Source: Theristus sp. LFF4_11 (Eukaryota; Nematoda; Chromadorea; Monhysterida; Xyalidae). Taken from it: a DNA stretch of 64,000 nucleotides. The translations under genes were made by a program, and so were the position numbers. Below, piece by piece: positions 11,158-23,161 of the stretch; the first letter of the stretch is position 1, and each line of letters opens with the position of its first letter. Location of the stretch: positions 1 through 64,000 of the forward strand of contig JASANC010001296.1 of NCBI GenBank assembly GCA_030248135.1, given 5' to 3'. A model generated the notes under the pieces. It saw only the letters and a program-made list of their open reading frames with translations. It did no database searches and was not told where the DNA came from.

Positions 11158-12197
11158 TAGGGTTAGGGGAAAAAAAATCCGGATTTTTTTTTAAATTTAA
11201 AAAAAAAATTAAAAAAAAAAAATTTTTTTACAAGTTAGGTTTGTTCGAAGCGTCTCGTCGAGCTGAGTTCATCTAGTTCATCTAGTTCATTTTCAGAACG
11301 ATCCGGAAAACTATAAGAGCGAAAATCGTGTTTTATTGAAATTATGTCCATTTCATAGAGGGAAAGTTGCATTTTCAACAGTAAAACAGGACAATTTTCG
11401 ACGTGTACTTGAATATTGAACCGTTCTTAGTTGTTCCTCTTTAGAAAATTACCAAAATTTGACTGTGTTCAAAAATTCCTGTTTGCTGTAGCTAAGTCGG
11501 CAACCCCTGTCGACCCGGTCGCCCCCCCAAGACACTTACTTTCAGGTTCAACCAGCTATGCTATCTGCCACATGGCGAGAGCCCACTCTTCAAATCATCG
11601 TATCGAAAACACGTACCATAATTTCGCGATCACGTTGCGGGCAACTGACAGACGCAAGTTTAACACGTTAGTTTAGCTCAGCACGCAAGTTTTAACATGT
11701 GGCCATGTTATCGGGTATCTGAAAAACGGTCGTGTGATGTGGTATTAACCAACATCTCCGCTCCAATTGTTTAACAATATATCGCACAACTCCATTGTAG
11801 ACCTATAACATACGCCAATCAACAAAATATCATGTTGATCTCATGGCCTACCGACTGAAAAAACATGTTCTAAGTTGCAAGAAAACGATTTCTGAAACGA
11901 TATTTCAATTCAGTTAAGTCATTTCAACGCTAAAAATTGACTCTAGAAGTCATCCAAATCGAAAAACATGGAGTACGTCGGTCAAAATGACCAAATAATG
12001 ACATGTACCTAAGCACACAAAGAAGTTGGGAAGAAAATTTGGTTTGAACTTTCAAAAAATTATGCCATAAATCGAATTTTCAGAGCAAAGTAGAAGAAAA
12101 TTTTTTCAAAGTTGAAAGTTTGAAAAAAAAAATCCAAATTTAAAAAAAAAACGAAAAAAAAATAAAAAAAATTTTTTTTTCAAAGCCCCTAACCCTA
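11158..12197. mobile_element. hAT-type non-autonomous element with telomere-like ends
   Basis: The ends are perfect inverted copies of TAGGGTTAGGGG, flanked by an 8-bp duplication GGTGGGAC at 11150-11157 and 12198-12205. The 8-bp duplication and the TAGGG start agree with the hAT element at 1608-3128. Just inside the ends are long A/T tracts. The 1040-bp interior has no recognisable transposase. The TTAGGG-like word is part of the transposon end, not an interstitial telomere. Confidence 0.85.
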
Positions 12198-12205
12198 GGT
12201 GGGAC

Positions 12206-13672
12206 ATCTTTTTTTATAAAGAATCGTTTTCAGCAAAGCAAGCCCAGTTTTTCACGACACGTTGTGTGTTTCGTTTTGTGCTTCTTCAGCAATCCACGTT
12301 AGGCGCAAGTGTGTTGCGCGTTTTTCTGGTCAATGTGGTGATGCTTTAATGTTTTACTTTGTGAATAGACATTCAGCTGACGATGCAAGCAGCGGAACGC
12401 CTGCTTGTGCTTTATGTCTGTGAAAGCTTAGTTTGAGTTTCAACAGGACTGGACTCCAGGACAGACAACAATATGTTTCTGTTGTTATAGCATAGTCTTC
12501 CTTGTGTTGAGAACTGCAAACCGACAAACACATACACACACTATTGAGCACGAAAGAAATATTGTTTCAGAAAATCTGCTTGTTTTGCATTGTTACTGTT
12601 TAGCGCGCTGGATTTTTTTGTCTTCAGCTCAACACTTCTGACAGCTGTCTAAATCTCGTACAGATGGCACAAATTTCTGCTGAACGTATGGCTGTGATTC
12701 GGTCTGTTGTGGTGTGTGGTGTTGAGGACGTCTTTTTTTCTGACCCACCACCACAAACCACCTTTTTTCCGTTTCCCTGTTCTATTCTTGGCAGTTGGTT
12801 GATGTTCTCAATTATTGTTTGTTGAGGAAGTGTTGTGAATTGAATCATTAATGCTCTGAGAAATCTCATTGAACTGTAATGATCCTGTGCTGTTACACAT
12901 GAACACTAGCTTCACTGCATCATGTTCATACAACGAATATGCAACATTTCAGTTCAGTAAGTGTTGGACCAGCAACTATTTTTTTTGCTGAGTCACAGGT
13001 TTTGGAAACCTGCAGTTGCAAAAAAATCCAGTGCAACATTTTGCTTTCAAATTTTGACAACATGCTGATGTTGATAAGGGAGACTGCCAGTCGCAGGACG
13101 AAATAACAAGAACACGGTTATGTGCAGCCTTTTTCAGCGCTAAATGTTTCAGATACATCATTTGAACAATTTTTGCAGTTGCTATTTGTGTGAATATGTT
13201 GTTCTCTCTGGCCTGCAAACAGAACGAAATGTGTAGTGTGTGTATGTTCGAATAAAAGTCAAACCGCCAAGGTCCGCATGTGTGTGTGTTTTTTGTTTTT
13301 TTTCAGTTTTCTGTCAGTCCTGTTGCTGAGTTGTCAAAATGTCTGTGACGTGGTGAACACAAACACTGCATTGCACTGACATTGAAGTTTCCCTGAATCC
13401 CAATTCGTTTCAGCAGTGTCATTTTCAAAAGTGAAACGCGTGAACAAGATAATTTGAATTGAACTTGTTTATTGTTTGTTTTTCTGCGCAGCTTCATTGA
13501 AAAAAAACCGATGCCATTCAGCCATTTTCCAGGTGTCATTTATTGATTGACTTGATTCAACAGCAGAATAAAGTGCATAATAGATTTCACAATTGAACAA
13601 AACCGAGAAAGCCGTAAGCTGGTTCCATAATTATCGGCTGAAATTCAAATAAAGCCGCAACGAAAACAATCG
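12206..13672. other. Intergenic, upstream of atlastin
   Basis: AT-rich sequence with a TG-rich stretch near 13279-13290. No recognisable gene or repeat end. It presumably contains the atlastin promoter and 5' leader, but no core element is clear. Confidence 0.4.
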
Positions 13673-16600
13673 ATGACCAACGAAACAGACCGAACGATGG
13701 ATGGAGAGGAACGGTCGGAGCTGGAAGAACAGCCGCCAACAAGCTCTGGCACACATCTGGTGGAGGATGGCCCCATACAGGTGGACAGTTGCGGTTTCAA
13801 TGGGCATTCATGAAGCGGAATTTACTGACCGCGTAGCTATGTTATAACACAGCTACGCGTCACTAAATACCGCTTCATGAATGCCGCTTCAGGCTTGAAC
13901 ACATTCTTGGTTGAACCACATTGCTCGTGCTGAAGTGTGGTGTCCAAACACGTGAGCGACCGAAATCAACTCGAGCAGGAGGGGTGATTGATTTTCTGTC
14001 ACTGCAACGTGCAACTTCGCTGGCTTTGGGTGACGGAGAATTGGTAAAACGGTAGTACTACGGTATCTGCCGCGTCGGGTCTTGACGCGATCTGAGCACG
14101 CTTCAATATCACAGGTGATCGAGACGGTCGAGTACGAGCACGTGTTCAACCTGGACGTGCCCGCGCTGGAGCGGCTGCTGCTCGACCCGCGCATCGCCGA
14201 CAAGCAGGTCGCCGTTGTCTCGGTCGCCGGTGCATTCCGCAAAGGCAAAAGCTTCCTGCTCAACTTCTTCCTGCGATATTTGTCGAATCTGGTCAGCTTT
14301 TTTTGGGGGCTGCTGATTGTCAGAGAGAAAGTTTTTGCTTCAGCGCCGAAACAATCCGGAGGGTCTATGATGGATGACGGTGTCTTGCTGTATCCGCCGG
14401 TCCGGTCTCTTTCAAGCCAATGGCAAACGTTGGTGTCATTATTTTGATTACAACGACTGCAAGCACTGTTTCTTTGCGGTTTCGCCTGGTAAGCGGAATC
14501 GCGGGCTCCCAGGCTCGTCAGTACGACAAGGCCCAGAACCCAGCAAGAAATGATGACCAGCGCAGACGGATGTTATGTCTGGCTGAAACATCAGTGGGTA
14601 CACACATTCTCGGTGTTCTCGTGTTTGGAAGTGTAACACCGTCCAAAACGTCGGTGTAACAGCCAATGGTCGATTGATGTGACACCATCAATAACCAATC
14701 AGTGTCAAGCACCGTTTGCCTGTCAGAATCGTGCATCTGCTCTGCAACAGCACAACCGCTGCCCTAGCATGAATAAAAATGCTTGTAGGAGCGCGGGCGA
14801 ACGGACTGGGTTGGCAGCGACGAGTCGACGTTGAGCGGGTTCAGTTGGCGAGGCGGCTGTGAGCGCGAGACGAACGGCATTCTCTTGTGGCGGCACCCGT
14901 TCATTCTCAAGGTTGCATCGGGATGGCTTGCAGTTTGCTTGGGGCTTGGTGTTGAGTTGAACAATGTTCGGCGTTCCTACTGTGACAGACAGATTCTCTG
15001 CAGCGCATATAGACAATATTGACGTTGACTTTGTTCTCAGTGCGTATTGTGATGAAGTCAACCAAGTTGTAGGATGATTCGCTGCATTTCGGCCTGGCCA
15101 ACATCATATGCAGAAGAGGGGTGACCTCGTCAGAGATGTGATCATCCGAGAAATGCTGTTTCGAAGGATCAATGCAAGCCGTTGGCAAACGGCAGACGAT
15201 GCAGTTTGTTAGTGCCACAACCCGCACTGGCACGCACACGCCACGCCGCATTGCAAACGCTCAAAATGTGGCCGTCTTTTTCTTCCAGAGGCCCGACGGC
15301 TCGGACGTCGCCGTGCTGCTGATGGACACACAGGGCGCGTTCGACAGTCAGTCAACAGTGAAGGACTGCGCCACTGTGTTTGCGTTGTCAACGATGATCA
15401 GCAGTGTGCAGGTTGGTTAGGCGTGCGTGTGGATTTGGAGACAAATCAACAGTAAAATGAATAGATAGACAAGCGCAGCGTCGCGTTGCACTTTGAGTCA
15501 ATCAAATTTGTCGTAAATCAACAATACTGCGTTTGCGTGGGCTCACCTAAACTCGCTTAACGTTCGCATTGGTTCCGATGTAACCGCAGATCTTCAATCT
15601 GTCGCAAAACATCCAAGAGGACGACCTCCAACACCTGCAGCTGTTCACGGAGTACGGCCGCTTGGCGCTCGAGTCGAACGACGCAAAGCCATTTCAGGTG
15701 TGACAATGTTTCGACTGATTTTGTTTTTTGTTTGTTTGTTTTTGTTTCGTTTGTCCTTTCGTTTTCCGTGCGCTTGACGGTTTGTTTTGGTTGAAGTTAG
15801 AGATTTTATCCAATTCACCCGTATGTCCATGGTGAATGTGTGTTACCCATGCGGTCGGCACGCATCTTCGTTGGTTACCAGGTGGCGGCAGATTTCACCA
15901 TGTTACCTCCGAAACGGTCGCACGGATACGATCTCTTGTGAAATCGGTGTCCGTTCTGCAATTGTAACTTTTTCTCAGACGTTGCTGTTCGTGGTGCGCG
16001 ACTGGAGTTTCCCCTACGAGGCGGAGTACGGCTTCACCGGTGGCCAGCGAATTTTGGATCGCCGTCTACAGGTACATACAGCCAAAATCGTGTGTTTTTT
16101 TCGTTTCACGTTTCTAGTCGGTGCTTTCTAGTGAGAACTCTGTGCCGTTTTGTTCTGGTCGGTAATTTTTTTTGTCCGGTGTGCTGCGCTGTTTTTCAGT
16201 CTTGATTTCGGATTTCATCATCCTTTTGTCTGCGTCCCGTCGGTGTGTAGACCGTTTTTTGCACCAAACAGATTTTGAACCATGAAAATCCATAAATGGT
16301 GATTCGAAAATTTAATGGCAGTATAAGAAACAAGGCGAAGTTCAACTCGACAAAAGCAATGCATGAGGATTTTGGAGTCGACAACTATTTCCTCTTCACT
16401 ATTTTGAAAAATGTTCGAAAAAGCACTGAATCAAAACAATTTCGCGTTTTTTTTCTTTGTCACCAACAGACAATGGTCGTGTCACCTGATGGCTTCGTGG
16501 TAAGAAGATAACCCGAAAATAACTGTCATATCAGTTCGGTATAGGTAGATCAAATCGAGAGAGAGACAGCTTTTGTTTTAGTCAACGGTTTCCTGGTTTT

Positions 16601-19600
16601 TCTGTGTTGTTGTTCCTCTATCTGTGGCATTGGGGTGATGGAGTCGATAGTTGTCGCTTCTTGTTTGCATGGCTGTCATGTTCTCGACTTTCAAAGAAAA
16701 AACTCCTTGACAAACTTTATTTTGTATCGAAATTTAGTCCTAAAAAACGAAACAACTTTCGTCTTTCTCGTTGTAGGTCAGCGACCGCCAGCATCCGGAG
16801 TTGCAACAGCTGCGCGAGCACATTCGCTCGTGCTTTGAGCAGATCCAGTGTTTCCTGATGCCGCATCCGGGACTCAAGGTTGCTACCAGTCAGAAATTCA
16901 AAGGCGAATTGAGGGGTGAGCGTTGTTTCATGGAAATCCAAGCAAGCAGGTTGCATGAAAGTTGTTTGCTTTTCGGCCGAGCGATTAACAATCAATAAGC
17001 AGAAGAGGGGTTGTCTGATCTGTGATGGCCCCGCCCCGCCCCGCCGTCCAATCCCTCCATGAGGCACATTGCAAAATCAAGCTGATCTTCTGTGCCTTAC
17101 CTTTTCATGTACCGCACTGTAACGAAGTACAGCTTCCAAAGTGTGCAGCGGTATTCCAGTTTGCTCTTATAAAAATTCCCTGGAACATTCTTGTGCTTTT
17201 GTGTCTGCAGACATCGAGGACGAGTTCAAGACGCAGCTGCGCGTGCTCATCCCGCGTCTGCTGTCGCCGGAGCATCTGACGCTGAAGAAGATCAACGGCA
17301 GCATCGTCACCGGCCGCGAGCTGCTCGAGTACTTCAAGGTCGGCGTTGCGTGGCCTAGGTGGTAGCGCGTTAGACTATTGTCTGTGCGGTCGGGGGATCG
17401 AGCCCCGCCGAGGGGGTGCATGGGCACTGAATGACAGAGCAAAACTTGATGGGCGCCCTACTCGATGGCGATCAGTGCGCTTTTCTGGATTAGCCCTGCT
17501 GGCTAAAAACGTCGCCTAAAATCCCCAACAACAACAACAACAACAATTTTGTTCGATTGTTCGATTCGATCTGCAGTTTTGTTTGATTTACAGTGTTTTT
17601 ATAAAGTTTGGCCAAGCAAGTCGCTCTAATTCATTGAAGCGCACGGATTTTGGTTGTGCTGAAACATAATAGCAAGTTCCATTCGCTTTCCAGGCATACA
17701 TCAAGATCTTCCAAGGCGAAGACTTACCGGAGCCAAAGTCGATGTTGCTGGTTAGTGCGGGGTTGTTTTTGTCGTTTTTTTGACAAGAATTTTTTATTTT
17801 TGTGTCGTTTCACCGAGTTTAGAAAATAAACCTGATTTTCAGGCGACTGCCGAAGCGAACAATTTAGCAGCGGTGCAAAACGCGAAGGCGTTCTACTCAC
17901 GTGCCATGGAGGAGGTTGGTGGTGGCTGCGCGGGCTTCTTGAAATTTGCTAGTCTTCCGCGAGAAACACCTGAGAACGAATGTGTAGTAAACTGTTTGGC
18001 AACAGAAAAAGACAAATCCACTGACTATGCGGAGAACGATTTTTGGGCTGTGGGTTTTAGAAACTTGTTTTCTTCTGTGCATTTGCCTGAACAGATACTT
18101 CGAGAAGAGAACATTGAACTTGCTCAAGAAAATCTATACTTCAAGTAGCGAGAGAGTGGCAATTTGGTGGACTGGAGGGAGAACAACGAAGATTACAGAG
18201 AAAAGAATCACATTATATAGGATATGAATTACAGTTAATCAATTACGATAATCGCCCATCATCCACTCTATCTCGCAGATCTGCGGTGGCCACACGCCCT
18301 ACATGGCGACCAACGAGCTCGCTGCCGAGCACGAGCGAAATCGCGAGGCTGCGATCACGGTTTGCTCGTCTCGCTTTGTGTTCTGTTTTTTTGATTGTTT
18401 TTTTTCGTTGTGATTGAATAAATCATTAGTTTCGATGATTGGAGATCAAGATTCGTTGCAGATGTTCAAGCAAACGCGCAAAATGGGCGGCGAGGACTTC
18501 TCATTGGCGTTCCTTGAGCAGTTGGACGAAGAGTTGATGGTTGGTTGGGTTGATTGGTTGGTTGGTTTGGTGACGGCCAGGAGAATGCGTGCGATGATGT
18601 GGCGTCGTGTAGCATGGAGTGCAGCTGCAAACCAGACCGCACGCTTCCTTGTGTTCCTCCGTGTGTCTTGTAGGACACGTTCGTGCGAAGCCGCTCCGTG
18701 GTACCGTGGTACACCACACCACAAGTCTGATTGATGATCGACATTAGTATCAGGCTAAAGCCTAACATTAGCCGAATCACGACTCATATTTGGTCATCGA
18801 TTGGAATTAAAACCATCCATCCTGTTTATTTAGCGAAAAACGGGAAACTCCGATAAAATTGTCTCAACAGCAGGTGGTACGGAGACCAGGAAACAGTAAA
18901 CGTTGTTGTGCTTTACTGAATGCATTCCATTTTCCATCGCAGGAGGCGTACGAGAATTTCGTGAAAGTGAACGAAGGCAAGAATCTGTTCCGCTCGATGC
19001 GCACGCCGGCCGTGCTGTTCACGCTGCTCGTCATCGACTACGTCCTCCAGGAGGTACGCTGTTTGTTTTCCTGGCAGTCGTTTATACCAGTTGTCTTCGT
19101 TTCGTTTCAGAAACATTCATGTTTTTGTGGTGTTTCTATTGTCTGAAGGCAGTGTCAGACACGTTGCATGAACACATGCATTGAGACTGCTGCGACGTCA
19201 TATGCATGTTTGCTTGTGATTTGTACTGTGCAACATTACGGTGTCGTGACTGACTGCACTGTCTTCAGACTAGAATTAAAAACGCCAAAACGCTAAATGT
19301 AGTTTTGTCAGTGTCAGTCGCTGTCTCAGTCGTCTGCCAGGAAGATTTTAGAGTCGTTTCGGAATGTTTTTTTGCGTTTTCACTGTTTCCATCTGATTTG
19401 CACGTTTTCGCAGATCTTCCAATTCTTCTACCTCGGTGTGTTTGCGACCACGTGTTCGTCCCTGCTCGGTGGCATCATTATCACGCTCATACTATGGGCG
19501 TATGCGCGGTTGGTTTCGGTTGATGTAGTTTCATGGAATTTTTGCGATGTATTTCTTTTTGTTCTGCAGTTTTGTGTTGCTATTTGTTTGATTTTTGATA

Positions 19601-20378
19601 GTTCGATTTGTGAATTCATGCAGCAAATCAGAGGACCGGGCTTTTTCTCTGTTTTCAGCTACAGCGGCAATTTCCGCGAGGCTGGCCAGGCGATCGACGA
19701 ACTGACGGAGTGGCTCTGGCAAAATGTTCGTTTTCGTTTTCTTTGATTTCTTGACATGCTAAACAAGAGCTGGAACCAGTAATAAGCTGTAAAATTGCAA
19801 TCAGTCGTCATTGAGAATGGCAGATATGAAATGGCCTGCACTGGACTGCTACCGCCAGATTTTTGATTCTGGATTTTTGAAATATACCGAGTCGTTTCAC
19901 GGTCAACAACTCGCATCCAATCGTGAGCATCTGCTGCGTTCATCATAGTTCCGTAATCCATATTCAGTCACACACCACGGCACAACGAAAACAGACAGTC
20001 TGTGCAACCTTCGTACGCTTGCCTCTGCGTGACCGCGTGCTTTGTGCCTGTGAACAACATTCGAAAGGCGCATTCATGACGCATTCTTTAGCGACGCGTA
20101 ACTGTGTTAAGCACAGCTACGCGGTCACTAAATACTGCTTCATGAATGCCGCTGAACTCTGCCACGGATTGCAGGTGATTTCGCCGTTGACGGCGGAGGG
20201 CGTCAAGCAGGCGGTGGTGTTGCACAAGAAGATGAGCGAACACCAGACGCGCGTCGGCGCGGTGCATCACGCCCAGCACGACCACCTGCACAGTCCGTCG
20301 AGTGACCTGCGCAAGCGCTCTGCCCTGAGCGCCTCGGAGGCCATGCGCAAGGCGTCGCAGAGGCATAAGGCTGAATAA
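13673..20378 (+). CDS. atl: Atlastin, ER membrane-fusion GTPase, 16 exons
   Basis: Dynamin-like GTPase that drives homotypic ER fusion. Exons: 13673-13780, 14115-14291, 14789-14911, 15289-15411, 15590-15697, 15979-16071, 16777-16915, 17211-17338, 17694-17750, 17843-17914, 18279-18359, 18462-18539, 18943-19053, 19414-19508, 19659-19725, 20175-20378; 587 aa, phases all consistent. Seen in order: P-loop GAFRKGKS (75-82), switch I around [10 protein letters not shown] (T123), switch II LLMDTQG (146-152), G4 FVVRDW (R220-D221), the guanine-cap and middle-domain helices including HPGLKVAT and [18 protein letters not shown], then two closely spaced membrane segments (about 452-471 and 475-498). A C-terminal cytosolic tail follows, with an amphipathic stretch [11 protein letters not shown]. 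Length and domain order match animal atlastins (human ATL1 558 aa). Intron 15 carries a palindromic MITE; intron 8 carries a SINE. Confidence 0.95.
13804..13884. repeat. Palindromic MITE, copy 1 (atlastin intron 1)
   Basis: About 81 bp, nearly a perfect hairpin: GCATTCATGAAGC at one end, GCTTCATGAATGC at the other, with GCGTAGCT/AGCTACGC near the loop. Sister copies lie at 20068-20152 and 54105-54192. The outer CATTCATG word is shared with the foldback element at 8757-9979. Confidence 0.85.
15041..15150. repeat. Dispersed repeat in atlastin intron 3 (copy 2)
   Basis: Matches 6725-6830 over a core containing CATCATATGCAGAAGAGGGG, with weaker similarity on both sides. Non-coding. Confidence 0.7.
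17349..17546 (+). mobile_element. tRNA-derived SINE, copy A (atlastin intron 8)
   Basis: Begins with a tRNA-like head: A box TGGCCTAGGTGG and B box GGGATCGAGCC. A conserved body follows, with the word GGGCGCCCTACTCGA, and a 3' tail of (CAA)n. It starts 11 bp after atlastin exon 8, on the same strand as the gene. Four other copies are in the window. The tail repeat suggests mobilisation by a LINE that recognises CAA repeats, which is inference. Confidence 0.9.
20068..20152. repeat. Palindromic MITE, copy 2 (atlastin intron 15)
   Basis: About 85 bp hairpin with the same ends as 13804-13884 and 54105-54192. It ends 22 bp upstream of the last atlastin exon, so it occupies the usual branch-point region. 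Confidence 0.85.
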
Positions 20379-23161
20379 CAGTGGCTGTATTCGGACAGTT
20401 TTTGTGCGTGAACTGTGACATTTGCTCGTCTCGATAGTTGATTTTTTGTCTATCGTCATTCTTCACGTCGCTTATATTCTCATCATTTTGCGAGCAACCT
20501 CGTGCCCACGTGTACAGTCTTCTTTTGAAGATGGTTTTTCTGCGGTAAATTATCGGTTTGTTTGGCGCTTTTCTGTCGCTGCGTTTGCATGATTATGATC
20601 ATTTTGCCAAGAACGGTATATCAAATATTTTTTTGCGTTTTTCTCTGTGTTTGTGGACTTTTACTTCATCCTGTTTTGTGACTTTATCAGTGCGACTTTT
20701 ATTCTTTTTGTTCACCTTGTTGAAATAATTTCGGATTTCTGCCAGCTTTTTCGCTCGATAAATTTTATTTTCTGGACATTGTTGTTTTTCTGTTTCATGG
20801 TTGCAAAACGTCATACCTGAAATTACTCCTATTTTTCGTGTCCTTGTGCTTTTTCCACGATTTCTGCTTTCGTGCTAGTTTTGTGAAACTGTCAAATTCG
20901 TAGATCACGTGAACGTGAACTGTACTTGTTAAATACGCTGGTTTGAACGCAATCTTTTTCCACACAGCTTTGTAAATTCCTGTCATGAGAAAATGATTTC
21001 GATTTTCGAAACAGCGATGTTGTATCGGGTTTATATTTCTTTTGCTTTTTTGTCCTTTTAAAAAAATTTTCACACGTCTCGGAATTAATTTTTCCGAGTT
21101 TTACACGTTGTTCCGGAACTGTACTATCACAAATGACCATCTGGTTTCTATGGAAATCCCTTTTCATTCTGTGGTACAGCGCCTGGTCTTTGTTGTTTTT
21201 GCATCCATGCCGCTGAATTGTTTTTCTTGTGAAACGACAAAGCTAGTCTCAGGTTAGATCGCAGTTTTTAAACCGAAAACCCGATGTCCAAAATTGAACT
21301 TGATAATGAATTTCAATTGTTTTTTTTGTGAATTTCAAGTCCTGTTTTCGTACTATTTTTTATTATCCATTTGAAAGATGCTTTTACCACCACTTCGAAT
21401 CAATGTGAGTGATGTGTTTTCGCAATATCTCATAAATTGTATTGTCAATATGTGCTTTGTTACTAAATATTTGAACTTCTAAATTCACGAATAAATTCGT
21501 ATCTGTTGTCCATGAAACAAATGAATAAATTTACAAGGGCACTATCATGCGTGTAGGGAAAGTTGATTGTTTTGAAAAAAAGCGCCGCATTGCAACGATG
21601 ACATTTTTATACAACACCAAATCAAAAGTACAAGGTTGCCACGGTGAGGCACATCTAAAAAACGTGAGGGTGTCAAAAAAATGCAACAAAGTCAGCGACG
21701 AATAACCATTATTATCACTGAAATGGCTGAAAACCAACGATCAACTCAAGCCTAAAACAGAAAATCCATAAATATCTAGATACTTTTTGTCAGCCTCATC
21801 GTTATTGCAAGAATGGCATTTCCATTGGTTAAACCAGCTTTATAACGTTTTGCTGCATAAAAAGTGTCATAACGATTCGAAACCTAACAACACATGTTTA
21901 ATCACAAAAAAAAACAAAATCAGTAGCAGGATGACTAGCTAACGGTAGGACGGAGCTCTTGAGATAAAAAAACCGACAGGAACCAAAAAACTGCTTCATT
22001 TGAGCGCAATATTGAATAGCAATCCTGCGAAGATTTGAGTAAACAACAGAAAAAGTAAGTAAATAAGTTAAAATACAACTTACTTAACCTGGTAAATAAA
22101 CTTGAACAAACGCGAACCACATTGTTCGATCAAAAATATTAAAAATTCAATATAAAATCTACTGCAAAATATTATGAAATTTTTGTGAAACTCTGTAATG
22201 TTATGTACCCGCATATTTTTGTTCTAGAATTCCAACTAATGTAATCTGCAGTAAAATGGACTAATGTAGCAGTAAAACACCAGAAAAATGTTGACAATAT
22301 TGTGGTAAACAGTGACAGTGAAATTAGCAACTGAAAAACCACCGGCTAAATGGGAGTTCGAAAACGAAAGTCCGGAATGCAGGTTGTCTGAAACAAAATG
22401 CCAAAAAAGGAGAAGGACGGAAATAGACATGTTAATTATAAGTTTAGTTTTAGGTTAATAGAAGTTTTTCATGAATCAGAAAAATCAACAAAACTACACC
22501 GGCAACTATCTAAACCGACTAAAAAGCAAAAAAAAAGAATCGCATACGAGCTCATTGTAAAAGTAAAACAGTTTTATATTTCAAAAATAAATTACACAAG
22601 AAACTCAGATTTCATAATAATAGAAAGAAGTAATAGTGTGGTGAATTTGTGATCATGGCATGCGCAGATCGAAATTTCCGCATGCTGTTCAACTGAAAAC
22701 CTTCAAAGGTTCATACGCACCTCAGCTCAGATCTCACGAAAAGTTTCCATTTTGTATGTACCGTAAGTTTTGTTACCTGTCACTTTTTGCTGAGAATACA
22801 GAGCACGCCAAAAAAAGAGAACTGGAATAGGAATTGCAAGTTTCACATAATTTGCCACAAATCAGATGTGACAGATGTTTAACCAAATCCAATGCATTCG
22901 TTCTTCTTACTCATTCATTCACAGCTTCGCATGCTTTGTGTTCCGCGAGAACAATGACAGGTCTAAACAAGCCCACTTTAGTTCTGAACTGAACGCATGT
23001 CAAGAAACCACACCAAAAATCGCGACGATATATAATTCTCTCCAAGAGACTTTTGTACAGGATGCATGCAACGAATGGTACTACTGTATTTTTCTTCAAA
23101 ACCACCAGCAACGAACAAGTTCACACATTCATCCAGTGGCAGTGTCCCTCCACGACGCGCT
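20379..23161. other. Convergent intergenic region between atlastin and SLC5A7
   Basis: Very AT-rich. Presumably contains the 3' UTRs of both genes. AATAAA words on the plus strand at 21490-21495 and 21524-21529 could end atlastin transcripts, but they are far (about 1.1 kb) from the stop. A repeat shared with 33696-33805 lies at 22875-22980. No gene is recognised. Confidence 0.4.
22875..22980. repeat. Dispersed repeat, copy 1
   Basis: Shares an imperfect match of about 100 bp with 33696-33805, including ACCAAA, CATTC(G/A)TTCTTCT and the GGTCTAAACAA/GGTTTAAACAA word at the right end. Ends undefined; no coding capacity. Confidence 0.55.

Noticed and set aside
11158..11169. Interstitial telomere repeat (TTAGGG-like word)
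   Set aside because: It occurs once at each end in inverted orientation and is bounded by an 8-bp target duplication, so it is the terminal repeat of a transposon.
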